A stretch of DNA of 64,000 nucleotides from Verrucomicrobiales bacterium (GTDB lineage: Bacteria > Verrucomicrobiota > Verrucomicrobiia > Limisphaerales > UBA11320). The stretch covers positions 1 through 64,000 of the forward strand of contig JAEUHE010000136.1 of assembly GCA_016793885.1 (NCBI GenBank). The letters are read 5' to 3'. The translations under genes and the position numbers were made by a program. Positions 28,162-37,702 of this stretch are shown here, in pieces (within the stretch, counting starts at the first letter, position 1; each line of letters starts with the position of its first letter). A model generated the notes under the pieces. That model was given only the letters and a program-made list of their open reading frames with translations. It ran no database searches and was not told the DNA's origin.

Positions 28162-28400
28162 GAGGGACAGACCTCTCCAAGTCGCGCCTGCCTCCTCCGT
28201 TTCAACCAGGGACAGGCCTCATCCGATCGGCCGGTTAAGGCTGAGCTACGAAGAGGGACAGACCTCATCGGATTCCCGCTCCTCGCCTGGTTGTATTTGC
28301 AAACTTCTTAATGAAAGTGGGTTGGGTAGATTTGAGTGAGGCCTGTCCCCACTTGGACTGGTCGGCTTTTGTCATGCTGGGTGAGGTCTGTCCCTTCTTT
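28162..28400. repeat. Cluster of REP-like short repeats (RGGGACAGRCCTCAYC)
   Basis: Five copies of a 14-16 base word occur in 240 bases: forward at 28162-28175, 28208-28223 and 28253-28269, inverted at 28336-28350 and 28381-28395. Spacing is irregular. A sixth, partial copy (28586-28599) lies inside the start of the next gene. The rest of the 28094-28489 gap holds no gene. Confidence 0.7.
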
Positions 28401-28489
28401 TGTGGCTCGTTCGGTTGGCGGCTCGACGGGGGGAGGGAGGGCAGGGTTCGGACTTCCGATGCCAGGGCGGTTGATTTAAGGTGTTCTCT

Positions 28490-30682
28490 ATGCCGCGATA
28501 CCGATGGGTGATTGCTTGGGGTCGGTCTTGGATCCGTTGCCTCACTGTGGTGCCTGTGATCGCATTGATGGGGGGGGGCTCGGTCGAGGGACAGACCTGG
28601 GACGTCGCCCCAGATACGTGGGTGGCGACCGACGGCTTAGGACGAAACGTGCCTGTCTTCCCGGAAGTCTCGACGCCTCGGGCCGATCGCACGGTTGGCA
28701 TGTTCTATTTTCTCTGGCATGGAGCGCATATTCAGGGAGGGCCTTTTGACGTGACGCGGATTCTCGCAGCGGATCCGGCCGCGATGCAGAAGGCGGACAG
28801 CTCGCTGTGGGGCCCCCTCCATGCTCCCCACCATTGGGGAGAATCGCTCTTTGGCTACTACCTTACGGCTGATGAAGGGGTGCTCCGCAAACACGCTCAG
28901 ATGTTGGCCGATGCCGGGGTGGACGTGGTGATTTTCGATGTCACGAATCAAGTGACCTACCGTGACGAGTATCGAGCATTGCTGAAGGTCTGGTCGGAGA
29001 TGCGGCGACTTGGAAACCAAACTCCGCAAGTTGCCTTCCTAACTCCATTTTGGGACCCCGCTAAGGTCACTCGTGAATTGTGGCGTGATCTTTATTCCAC
29101 CGGCTGGGCGCAGGATCTCTGGTTTCGATGGGACGGCAAGCCGCTGATACTGGCTGACTCGGAGCTGCTTTTTGAGGGCGAGGAAAATAAAGCGCAGAAC
29201 ACGCCAGCGGAGCTGCAGCCAGGACACACCTTAGGACAAACCTTCTCCACTCGCCGGACGTTGCTCTCCGTGGGGGGACGGTTTCCAACCTGGGGAACTC
29301 GGGGCAGCGCGGTGACGTTGACGCTGTTCCGGGACCGTCCTGGCGGTGAGAGGATCATTGCCCAGCGTTTTCACGATGTGGCAGACAACGGCTGGTTGCG
29401 GTTGTCGCTCGACCCGCCGCTACCGCCGGGAAACTACTACCTTGAAGCTTCCGAACCAGGAGAGCGGGTGGGCTGGTGGAGCCATACCAGTGATATGTCG
29501 CCGGGGGGTGAGGCCCTCGCCGACGCGCTTCCAGCCGGGGGTGATCGAACTCTACGTCTTCAGTTCGCTGATGGGGACACCCGCGAGATACTGGACTTCT
29601 TCACGTTCAGGAAACCCCAGCCAGACTACTTTCAAGGGCCCACGAAGGCCAATATGTGGAGTTGGTTGGAAGTTTATCCACAGCATGTCTTCACTAACGT
29701 CGCCGGGCAAAAAGAGCAGATGTCGGTCGGTGTCGGACAGAATGCCGTCAACGGCCGGCTGGGCTCGATGAGCGAGCCCGGCTCTCGCGGGCGTAGCTTT
29801 CATGCTGGATCGGTGGATGTCCGTCCCGACTCGGTTCGGCAAGGGTTGAACGCGGCAGAGCAATGGGCTCGGGTGTTGAAGGAAGATCCGCGGTTCGTCT
29901 TTATCACGGGATGGAACGAATGGATCGCGGGACGTTTCGCTGAGTTCAATCGGATTCGCCTCCCGGTTATGTTCGTGGACCAGTACGACCAAGAGCATAG
30001 CCGTGACATCGAGCCGATGCGCGGAGGACATGGAGATGACTACTATTATCAGTTGGTCAGCCAGGTTCGAAGATACAAAGGGGCACGTCCTCTGCCGGAG
30101 TTGAGTTCTCGGCCGATTCGGGTGGATGGACGATTTGAGGACTGGGCGGGGGTGTCTCCAGAATATCGGGATACGGTGGGTGACCCGGCTCGGCGAAATC
30201 ATCGGGGATGGGATCCGAAAGTGACCTATCGCAATGGGACGGGTCGGAACGACATTATCGTCACTAAAACAAGCTGGGATTCGACAACAGCCTGGTTTTA
30301 TGCCCGTACCCGACAGACGCTCACGGCGTCGGGAGGCACGAACTGGATGCTGCTCTTCCTCGATGTCGATGCCACACCAGCGACCGGTTGGCTCGGTTAT
30401 GATTTTGTCGTTGGGCGCGCTGGAACGGGATCGCTGGAGCGCCGCACTGGAAGCGGTTTTCTTTGGACCGAGGCCGGAGCCCTGGAGGTTCGGGTTGACG
30501 GCAACGAGCTCGAGTTGGCGATACCCTGGAAATCGCTTGGCCTCACAGGACCGCCACTCAAGCTTGATTTCAAGTGGGCCGACAACTGCATCCAGTCTGG
30601 AGACTGGACCGATCTGACCCTCAACGGGGATACCGCTCCCAACGACCGGTTTAACTACCGCGCCACCCGACGCGCCGAGTGA
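28490..30682 (+). CDS. Secreted GH99/GH71-like glycoside hydrolase with C-terminal carbohydrate-binding-like domain
   Basis: A 730-residue exported protein; the ATG at 28490 has AAGG eight bases upstream. After the signal segment (about residues 8-30) a TIM-barrel-like domain begins (RTVGMFYFLWHGAHIQGGPFD; AGVDVVIFDVTNQ; TPQVAFLTPFWDP) and ends near residue 490 with FITGWNEWIAGRF, a motif seen in GH99/GH71-like and related uncharacterised families. An insert of about 120 residues (about 240-360) looks like a beta-sandwich. The last 190 residues (IRVDGRFEDWAGV onwards) resemble a CBM9/DOMON-type sugar-binding domain. The substrate is unknown. The signal-peptide end is encoded by a copy of the nearby short repeat. 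Confidence 0.72.
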   Translation: MPRYRWVIAWGRSWIRCLTVVPVIALMGGGSVEGQTWDVAPDTWVATDGLGRNVPVFPEVSTPRADRTVGMFYFLWHGAHIQGGPFDVTRILAADPAAMQKADSSLWGPLHAPHHWGESLFGYYLTADEGVLRKHAQMLADAGVDVVIFDVTNQVTYRDEYRALLKVWSEMRRLGNQTPQVAFLTPFWDPAKVTRELWRDLYSTGWAQDLWFRWDGKPLILADSELLFEGEENKAQNTPAELQPGHTLGQTFSTRRTLLSVGGRFPTWGTRGSAVTLTLFRDRPGGERIIAQRFHDVADNGWLRLSLDPPLPPGNYYLEASEPGERVGWWSHTSDMSPGGEALADALPAGGDRTLRLQFADGDTREILDFFTFRKPQPDYFQGPTKANMWSWLEVYPQHVFTNVAGQKEQMSVGVGQNAVNGRLGSMSEPGSRGRSFHAGSVDVRPDSVRQGLNAAEQWARVLKEDPRFVFITGWNEWIAGRFAEFNRIRLPVMFVDQYDQEHSRDIEPMRGGHGDDYYYQLVSQVRRYKGARPLPELSSRPIRVDGRFEDWAGVSPEYRDTVGDPARRNHRGWDPKVTYRNGTGRNDIIVTKTSWDSTTAWFYARTRQTLTASGGTNWMLLFLDVDATPATGWLGYDFVVGRAGTGSLERRTGSGFLWTEAGALEVRVDGNELELAIPWKSLGLTGPPLKLDFKWADNCIQSGDWTDLTLNGDTAPNDRFNYRATRRAE

Positions 30683-30698
30683 TTGAAAGCTAAGAAGA

Positions 30699-30783
30699 TG
30701 GTGGGCACGACAGGGGTCGAACCTGCACGGATTTCTCCATTGGATCCTAAGTCCAACGCGTCTGCCAATTCCGCCACGCGCCC
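30699..30783 (-). tRNA. tRNA-Leu (anticodon UAG)
   Basis: Read on the minus strand, a full class II tRNA folds: acceptor GGGCGCG pairs with CGTGCCC, the anticodon stem TTGGA/TCCAA encloses the loop CTTAGGA with anticodon TAG, a short variable arm follows, and the T arm is GCAGGTTCGACCCCTGT-like. The discriminator is A and CCA is encoded (30699-30701). Confidence 0.95.
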
Positions 30784-30829
30784 ATCCTTACTGCGGCCAT
30801 CATTGCCGGGTTCAGTCAGGCTGTAAATC

Positions 30830-31447
30830 TCATTTCGCTGAGGTTTTGGGTGGGATGATCCGAGCAGGGTTGCCCACGGCAAGGTGCCTGGCGGGCACAT
30901 CTTTGGTCACCACCGCACCGGCACCTACGATCGCACGATCTCCCAGGGTTACGCCTTTGAGAATGATGGCCCGGGCTCCGATGAAACATCCGCGCCCGAT
31001 GTGGATCGGCTTGGCCTCCCGAACGCAGTCGAATCCCCAAGCCCACTCTCCTTCAGGAAAATGGAAATCGTTGTCGGCTACCACCGCACCCGATCCGAAG
31101 ATCGTTCCTTCGCCCACACGGATCTCCTTTCCTGCGACGAGCACGGTTCCGCTCAACCCGACGCCGCGACCTAGTTCGAGTACCGCGTTTGGTCCCATGG
31201 TGCGGAGTACACAGGGTTGGAAGCATCCCATGGGATTGGACCGGACAGCGCTGTTGAGCTGCAGATCGGGGCCCAGAATCATCCTGGATCCCGGAAAAAC
31301 GCTGATCAAAGGCCGGCCGGCAAAGCGGCTGCCATCGGCGAGAATCGCCCCTTTCCAGGCCGCTTCCCAGCGCCACAAGATGCCTCCAGCTCCCCGAACA
31401 TGACTGAGCAGGAGGCCGATCCGTTGTGAGAAACTCAAATTCGCCAC
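30830..31447 (-). CDS. Acyltransferase with left-handed beta-helix (hexapeptide repeats)
   Basis: A 205-residue protein whose second half is a run of hexapeptide repeats (IRVGEGTIFGSGAVVADN, IHIGRGCFIGARAIILKG, IVGAGAVVTKDVPARHLAVGNPARII). The ending is the standard one for sugar O-acetyltransferases of the WbbJ/NodL/LacA type. The N-terminal 45 residues contain FSQRIGLLLSHVRGAGGILWRWEAAWKG, seen in cell-surface polysaccharide acetyltransferases. Such enzymes are active as trimers and use acetyl-CoA. The lone position after a tRNA gives no substrate clue. Confidence 0.85.
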   Translation of the reverse strand: MANLSFSQRIGLLLSHVRGAGGILWRWEAAWKGAILADGSRFAGRPLISVFPGSRMILGPDLQLNSAVRSNPMGCFQPCVLRTMGPNAVLELGRGVGLSGTVLVAGKEIRVGEGTIFGSGAVVADNDFHFPEGEWAWGFDCVREAKPIHIGRGCFIGARAIILKGVTLGDRAIVGAGAVVTKDVPARHLAVGNPARIIPPKTSAK

Positions 31448-31534
31448 CCCCGCTAGCTAGCGAAAACCGAGCCGATCGCCCAGCACGATTTTCGAATTCT
31501 CCATTTCCGTCAGCTCGATTCTAGGTCTGCTGCC

Positions 31535-33394
31535 TCAAGGTGATACTTCTTCTGGCGGGGACAGATCGATGATCACGCCTTCGCCAATGTTGATCGTCGG
31601 TACGATATCCCAATTGTGGCCGTCGTAGCGCGAAGTCTCGTAGGTTCCGGTGTCGACTCTCAATCGCCGTACCTGATCCCCTTCCTGAAAACGGAAGCCA
31701 GGAAGCACAGACGTGAGCAAGCCGGAGTAGGGGCCGGGCACTCCCAGAAAACGAAGGCCTCCCTGTGCGGTGCGCTCGGGCGTTGAGGCGGAGGAAAGCG
31801 GTCGGACTGTTCCGGACAAGGTCCAGGGGTAGGGCAGGCCTGGATTGTAGAGGTAGCCTCCCTCACCCGCCTGGAGAGGCATCGTGACATCCAGCCACTG
31901 TCCCCCGCTGAAATAGTTGGTGGCGGTGGCATCGGCAGCTGCATCCCATTTCAGAAGGTAGGTTCCGTCGGGAGGGTTGGGCAGAAGGTCGGAGAGGACT
32001 GGGACCTGAGCCGTGACGGGACAGCTGATGAGATTCCATCCGGTCCTGAGCATGAGGGTGATTCGCAGGTCCGAAGCGGGATCCTCATCTCCTGGTCGAA
32101 GGCCTTCATCCACGTTCTTGAGGGTCGACTCACGATCGGTCGTGCTTCGTTGCTCGCTGGTCCGAACCGGGGATGTGACCAGCACTTCACTCAGTGTTCG
32201 AACAATCAGCGGATCGGAGAATGACTGGTTTGCGCTGGAGTCTCTGGATCTTCCAATCAGGGTGTATGACGTGTCGGAATTCAGGTTGGTGAGTATAACC
32301 AGGTGATTGGTCCGTGGAGTTGGGTTGAGCCAGCTAAACTTCGGCAGAGCGTCGCCAATGGTAAACTTTAGCTGGTCATCGGCTGGTTCATCCGTACTCC
32401 AGGAGACCGATATCGAGCTGGAGGTGACCTCGACCACGGTGAAGTTTGCAATGACGGGAGGGGTGGTGTCCGAGAGTAGGAGTGCTCGGATGATGGTGTC
32501 GCTCGAAGAGGTCAACTCCCCATCGAAGGCCGTTAACCTCAGGCGATAGAGCCCTGGGGACCCCAGTCGAACGGAAGTAACCGCGAAGTTTGAATTCCCA
32601 AAAGTGACAGTGCCGGGTCCGCTGACCTTGGACCACCGCATGGCCAGGCGGCCGGGCGTTCGCGGCAGGCTATCGTCGGTGGCACGGCCGCGCAGCATGT
32701 AGTTGAGATTGGTTCGCACCGTCGTCCCTGCTCCCGCATCGACCACCGGCGCCAGGTTGGGCGGCGTGACCTCGGCCTGAAAGCTTGTCGAGTTGGTGAG
32801 AATGAAGTCCGTCGCGAGCAGGGTGATGACCGAGGTTCCTCGTTGGTCGGGCTGTGGGGTCAGGCGGACGAAGCGATTGGATCCGGTCCCGCTCAGCGCG
32901 ATGTTCGCGGGGGCGATCAAGTCCGGATTCGAGCTTTGGGCGAGCAGCACCCAGTTAGTGGACCCGTTGAGTCCAGAGAGCCAGAAGGGATAGGCTGGAC
33001 TGGTGGTATTCTGCGCCATGTAAACGTTGGCGGCCCCGGGGGGTTGGGGGGGAGGGCCGGGGACTTCGACCGAGACCTCGTTGGAGGACACACTTTCTTC
33101 GCCCGAGGCGGACACCGAGCTGGCCGTAAAGTAGTAGGTCATCCCTCCTTGGAGGTTTCTCAAGATAGCGCTGGTTCGAACGCCCACGTTGGTGCTGGCC
33201 ACGTAGTGCCCGCTGGCTGTCCCATACCGGACCACATAGCTCGCCACCTCGGAGGCGTCTTGGGGTGGATCCCAGGCCACGGCCACTTCGCCTGCCCACG
33301 TCTGGGGGAGCAGTGCGAACAGCATTGCGATCCAACAAGCTAGCGGCGCCATGAGGCGCGAGACTTGGGTTCGAATGTAGGGGCTCAATTCCAT
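31535..33394 (-). CDS. Secreted fibronectin type III / Ig-like domain protein
   Basis: The ATG at 33394 was chosen: it starts a clean signal peptide (MELSPYIRTQVSRL, hydrophobic to QTWAGE), and a GGAA sits a few bases upstream; the frame is open 228 bases further without a signal. The 619-residue product has an N-terminal FN3 domain (about 35-120; VAVAWDPPQDASEVASYVVRYG), a beta-sandwich region, a PKD-like segment (about 210-310; ATDDSLPRTPGRLAMRWSKVSGPG), a second FN3 domain (about 315-410) and an unrecognised C-terminal domain of about 150 residues (starting LRTGWNLISCPV) that is common at the ends of PVC secreted proteins. It is probably surface-exposed. Confidence 0.78.
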   Translation of the reverse strand: MELSPYIRTQVSRLMAPLACWIAMLFALLPQTWAGEVAVAWDPPQDASEVASYVVRYGTASGHYVASTNVGVRTSAILRNLQGGMTYYFTASSVSASGEESVSSNEVSVEVPGPPPQPPGAANVYMAQNTTSPAYPFWLSGLNGSTNWVLLAQSSNPDLIAPANIALSGTGSNRFVRLTPQPDQRGTSVITLLATDFILTNSTSFQAEVTPPNLAPVVDAGAGTTVRTNLNYMLRGRATDDSLPRTPGRLAMRWSKVSGPGTVTFGNSNFAVTSVRLGSPGLYRLRLTAFDGELTSSSDTIIRALLLSDTTPPVIANFTVVEVTSSSISVSWSTDEPADDQLKFTIGDALPKFSWLNPTPRTNHLVILTNLNSDTSYTLIGRSRDSSANQSFSDPLIVRTLSEVLVTSPVRTSEQRSTTDRESTLKNVDEGLRPGDEDPASDLRITLMLRTGWNLISCPVTAQVPVLSDLLPNPPDGTYLLKWDAAADATATNYFSGGQWLDVTMPLQAGEGGYLYNPGLPYPWTLSGTVRPLSSASTPERTAQGGLRFLGVPGPYSGLLTSVLPGFRFQEGDQVRRLRVDTGTYETSRYDGHNWDIVPTINIGEGVIIDLSPPEEVSP

Positions 33395-33633
33395 GGTTTC
33401 CGGTGCTTTGCTGGTTGAGCCAGCAAGAGTCTGCAGGACCCAAAAGCAACCCCTCTGCCAAGCTGCCTTTGGTGGAAATGGAGCGTCCGGTCGGCGGTTA
33501 ACCCTTCCCACTAAAGGACAGAGGCATCTCAATTCTTGACGGTTCATCAAGGTTGCATTAGCGGTCCGCTGGGCCCAGGCTCCAACAGTCCCGTGGCCTT
33601 CTTCTTGCTCAGAGCGAATCAAGTTTACGATCG

Positions 33634-36600
33634 ATGCATGCCGTTTTAACCAGTTTCTCCAGAGTTCTCATAAACATCTTACAGAAAGATGTTTGTGTGT
33701 GCTCGGTTGGTTCGTTCGGCGGGAAGACGAACCGGTGGCTCCTAGGCATCCTTGTCCGGGTGAGGGTCTGCTTGGTTGGAATGGTGCTGGTCTGGTTCGG
33801 CCTGGCATCTCCGGGTTGGGCGGCCGTGAACTCGCCGCCGGAGGCCCCTTCGCAACTGACCGTCTTGCCGGAGGCTGAATGGGATCGGCCGGTTCTTCGG
33901 CGCGTGCCGTTCTCCTCGGAGGCGGTAGCGGCTGGCGGCAACGTCGCCATTCCGGTCTCCTTGCGTGTGGCCGGTCTGTCGGGAGTGGTGTCGGCGAACA
34001 TCGTGCTCACCAATCGGCTCGCGGGAGGGGGGGGATCGGTGTTACGTCAGGGCTCCAACGTGTTGTCGGGAGACTTGAGGGGGATGGTCGATTTCAGCGA
34101 GATAGTGGCTGTGCCGCCGGGTGCCAGGGCGGGCTGGTATGAGGTGTGGATTTCGCTGAGCGATCAGGGCGGCCTGCTCGACACGATTCCGAGCGCGGGT
34201 GTCACCCAGGTTGCTCCGGGCACTTTCGCTGTCGGCGAGGTCCTGGTTGAGCATGTCTTGCAGCGGAGAGGGGTTAGCATCTGGGGTTTCAATGAGCCCG
34301 CTGGCAGTTCGGAGTTTGTCGACATCTTTGCCCAGCGATGGCCCCTCTTTTTGACAGCGTCCACGCTCCCTGTGAGCGGTGTGGCTAGTCCATTCGGTCG
34401 GGCCTTGCGCTTTCCATCCACCACGCTGAGCCCACCCAGTGTCATCATTCCTTGGCAGAGCACTCCTGCTCCCCCCTTCACTCTTGGCTTTTGGTTTAAT
34501 CTCGAAAAGGGGGCCAACCTAACCACGATTCTAGGCAGCGGGGTTTACGCGCGCAATGGGCTGAGGATGGGCCTTGTCACTCGCGGTTCCAATAAGCTCG
34601 CGGCCGCCTGGGCGAACCAGAGCGGTGGGACCTTGGAGCTCATCAGCACCAATAAGATCAAGACCAACGAGTGGCATCACCTGGCGCTCACCTTTGACGG
34701 CAGCGTGGGCGTTCTCTATGTCGATGGAGTTGCGGCTGCGCGGCAGACGGGCGCCGTCGTGGTTCCCGCGACAAAGCCTCTGATGTTCCAGGGCGGCGCG
34801 ATTACGAATGAGATGTCTTTTTCCGGCCTCGTGGACGAGCTTCTGGTGGCGTCGAGCGCGCTTTCAGGAACGGAGATCTCCGAACTCGTTTCCAACTATC
34901 GGTCCTCTGGTTCGTTGCTTCCGAGTTCCCTCGGCGCGGCTCCGATCTTGCTGCCGATTCCCGATCAACGCGTGAGGGCGGGGCGGTTGCTCAGTCTGCG
35001 TATCCCGGTGTTTGACGGGGATTATGATTTGGGGCCGATTGCTTCCCCCGATCTGCCTGCGGGGGCTTTGATTGATTCCGCCAAGCGGACCTTCCATTGG
35101 ACCCCGGCGTTCACTCAGACCGGACTGCATCTGGTGACCATCCGAGCCACGGATCTGGCCGGGCGAGCCAGCGAGAGTCTGTTTGCGATCGATGTGCTTC
35201 CGGCCCCGGTGCCAGCAACCACCAATCTCTTTCTCTATTCTGTCCGTTCCACCAATTACCCGTCCCAGCAGCCACAGCTTACCCTCATCACGTCGGCCAA
35301 CCTGGATGGCCTGCTCAAGGAAGGGGAACGGCTCGTTCTGGAACACGCCACCAATCCGGCGGCGCGCCTCCGGATCGTCTCGTCGCGTGGGGAGGAGATG
35401 TATCGCGGCGGCTACGGGCTGATGCCCCCGCTCCCCGCCGGCCACTATTTCATCGAAACCGAGGGCGACCGTCGTCACCTGATGGTCCTGCCGCGGGACT
35501 ATCAGGGCTCGTCCTTCTTGGGGATCATGGCGGATCGGCCAGGCAGTCCGGAGCCGTTGGCACGAGCCGCGATTCTGCGGCCGGGGTGGCGGCGGCTAGG
35601 CACGGCTGTGAGTTGGGCGGACATTGAGCCCACCAAGGGCACCTATAACTGGACCGGATATGATCAATGGATCGCCATCAATCGCACCAACGGCAGCAAG
35701 ATTCTGATCATGCTGGTCGATGCGTTGCCGGTGTGGCTGAGGGGAGCGACGGAGGCCACCGTGATCACCGAGCTCAAGCGATACACGCGCGATTATGTGA
35801 GGCGCAACAAGACCAAGTTTGACGTGCTGGAGCCCTTCAACGAGCCATCGATGAGCCCCATCAAGCTGGGATCGATTCGGGGCCTCACCAATGATTATCT
35901 TCTGGGCGCGCAGTTCCTGGCGCGAGCGTATGCGGAGGTCGCCACGGTGGTGAGGGCGGAGATGGGAACCAATGTTCAGTTGGCCGGCCCAACTTGGGAG
36001 AACATCGTGATGCCGTTTGACCGAATGCAGGCGGTCATGGGTGCGGCGGGGTTTGGAGGATCGGTGACCGCGGGTGATTTTCACGATTACGTGATGGGAC
36101 GGCGCGCGCCGGATGGGAAGGAGCCGGGGTTCTACAATGTGCGGCAGTCGTCGGAAATCATGCGTCGGAACAGTGGCGGGGCGCCGTTCTTTGTTTCCGA
36201 GATTGGATTACACGGCAAGTCAGCGCTGGGTTATCTGTCAGACCCGGTCGCGGTGGCGAACGAGCCTTACGGGGAAACCGGCATTGGGTGGTATCTCGGG
36301 TTTCGGCGAACCCTGGTGTCGATGATCATGTATCACGGCGCTGGCGCGACCGCCGTGTCGGCTCACGATTTCAACATCGGCGCCGCTTTGGAGATGGGCG
36401 GCCTGGAACAGGCCCCCGGAGGAAAGACCCGTGGGTTTAAACCGCAGGCGACCGCCCATGTGATGATCAGCTACTGGCTGAACCAGAGTGTTCCGGTGGT
36501 GCAAGGATCCAAGGAAGATCGGCTGTTTGTGTATTCGATTCAGCGTCCCGGGGGTGAAAGCTTGGTGTTTGCCTGGACCCCGGAATCTACCACGATGCCC

Positions 36601-37581
36601 ATGGATCCGGTCAGGACTGATAGTTTGATCCAGTCGGGAGCGGTTCAAGTTCACGATATTTTTGGGCGAGGTTTTGTGCCATCGTCCTTCGGAGAGGAGC
36701 CGATTCTGTTTCGGTCGTCGACGCTTAGTCCGACGGCGTTGGCTGGGGCGGTTTTGGGGTTGGAGACCGCATCCTGCGATGAGGTAATCGATCGGCCCGC
36801 TGAGGAGTGTGATTGCAACAATTTGGACAATCAGACCTGCGGCTCGCTTGGGTATGGGACGGGGACCCTTGGTTGTGTGAGCAATCGCTTCGATTTTGCC
36901 GGCTGCCAGTTCTCGCATCCGCAGACGCTGCTGACGGCGCATTTCCCTCTCAACGAGCTGTCGGGCACCGCCATTCAGGACCTCTCTTCGCGTCAGGCGG
37001 TGGCCAGGCTTTACACACCGAATGTGTCCAAGAGCTGGGTGAACTCCTCCCGGGGTCGGGTGCTGCATCTGGATGGGTTTGTGACGAACGTGCCCGTCGA
37101 GTTTCTAGTGATCTCCAATCGGAGCTACCAGGTGCTCCCGGGTTCTGGGGCGCCCTTCACGATCTCGATGTGGGTGAACGTGAGATCCAGGCCGTCCACC
37201 AACTGGGTCAGCATCATGGGTTGTGACCGCTACGACATTAGTGGGTTTCGGATGTGTGTGTTGAACACGGGGCAGGTGGGGTGGTGGACATCGCAGGGGC
37301 AGGGAAACATCGACCTGATCTCTCCCTCGGTCCTGTCCACGAATGCCTGGCATCATTTGGCAGTGACCTATCACACCGGGGGCGCCAAGCTTTACGTGGA
37401 TGGCGCGTTAGCAGCCGAGACAGTGAACAACGTCTATTTGCCCTCGGGCACGGACATCTTTGTGGGGCATGGCATGACCGGGTCAAACATCTATCCGTTG
37501 AACGGAGAGGTGGACGACATCCGGTTTTATTCGCGCGTGTTGAGTGCGCTTGAGATTGCTCGCCTCGCGGCCGGCCCCTGA
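33634..37581 (+). CDS. Secreted multidomain protein: LamG - cadherin-like - GH39-like barrel - LamG
   Basis: A 1315-residue exported protein. The real start may be GTG 33760 or ATG 33781, which give a normal signal peptide (VLVWFGLASPGWAA). Domains: an N-terminal beta region; LamG/ConA-like domain (about 210-425; NEWHHLALTFDGSVGVLYVDG); a putative-Ig/cadherin-like domain (about 440-525); a TIM-barrel glycoside hydrolase-like domain (about 640-1010) with candidate acid/base Glu in VLEPFNEP and candidate nucleophile Glu in FFVSEIGLHG, like clan GH-A families such as GH39; a short Cys-rich stretch (about 1045-1090; six Cys); and a second LamG domain (about 1100-1312; NAWHHLAVTYHTGGAKLYVDG). It is likely a carbohydrate-active surface or secreted enzyme. 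Confidence 0.78.
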   Translation: MHAVLTSFSRVLINILQKDVCVCSVGSFGGKTNRWLLGILVRVRVCLVGMVLVWFGLASPGWAAVNSPPEAPSQLTVLPEAEWDRPVLRRVPFSSEAVAAGGNVAIPVSLRVAGLSGVVSANIVLTNRLAGGGGSVLRQGSNVLSGDLRGMVDFSEIVAVPPGARAGWYEVWISLSDQGGLLDTIPSAGVTQVAPGTFAVGEVLVEHVLQRRGVSIWGFNEPAGSSEFVDIFAQRWPLFLTASTLPVSGVASPFGRALRFPSTTLSPPSVIIPWQSTPAPPFTLGFWFNLEKGANLTTILGSGVYARNGLRMGLVTRGSNKLAAAWANQSGGTLELISTNKIKTNEWHHLALTFDGSVGVLYVDGVAAARQTGAVVVPATKPLMFQGGAITNEMSFSGLVDELLVASSALSGTEISELVSNYRSSGSLLPSSLGAAPILLPIPDQRVRAGRLLSLRIPVFDGDYDLGPIASPDLPAGALIDSAKRTFHWTPAFTQTGLHLVTIRATDLAGRASESLFAIDVLPAPVPATTNLFLYSVRSTNYPSQQPQLTLITSANLDGLLKEGERLVLEHATNPAARLRIVSSRGEEMYRGGYGLMPPLPAGHYFIETEGDRRHLMVLPRDYQGSSFLGIMADRPGSPEPLARAAILRPGWRRLGTAVSWADIEPTKGTYNWTGYDQWIAINRTNGSKILIMLVDALPVWLRGATEATVITELKRYTRDYVRRNKTKFDVLEPFNEPSMSPIKLGSIRGLTNDYLLGAQFLARAYAEVATVVRAEMGTNVQLAGPTWENIVMPFDRMQAVMGAAGFGGSVTAGDFHDYVMGRRAPDGKEPGFYNVRQSSEIMRRNSGGAPFFVSEIGLHGKSALGYLSDPVAVANEPYGETGIGWYLGFRRTLVSMIMYHGAGATAVSAHDFNIGAALEMGGLEQAPGGKTRGFKPQATAHVMISYWLNQSVPVVQGSKEDRLFVYSIQRPGGESLVFAWTPESTTMPMDPVRTDSLIQSGAVQVHDIFGRGFVPSSFGEEPILFRSSTLSPTALAGAVLGLETASCDEVIDRPAEECDCNNLDNQTCGSLGYGTGTLGCVSNRFDFAGCQFSHPQTLLTAHFPLNELSGTAIQDLSSRQAVARLYTPNVSKSWVNSSRGRVLHLDGFVTNVPVEFLVISNRSYQVLPGSGAPFTISMWVNVRSRPSTNWVSIMGCDRYDISGFRMCVLNTGQVGWWTSQGQGNIDLISPSVLSTNAWHHLAVTYHTGGAKLYVDGALAAETVNNVYLPSGTDIFVGHGMTGSNIYPLNGEVDDIRFYSRVLSALEIARLAAGP

Positions 37582-37702
37582 GGGACCTTCCGAGTCACTT
37601 CGCCATCGGGGGGAAATTCGTCATCGCGTTTCCTACAGGAGCAAGGCTCCGGTTCTCCTCATTTCCCTTTTCTCCGCGCGATGAAACCCTAGACTCCCGC
37701 CC

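Noticed and set aside
28162-28400. Possible CRISPR array
   Set aside because: The repeats occur in both orientations, are only 14-16 bases long and are irregularly spaced; no cas genes are near.
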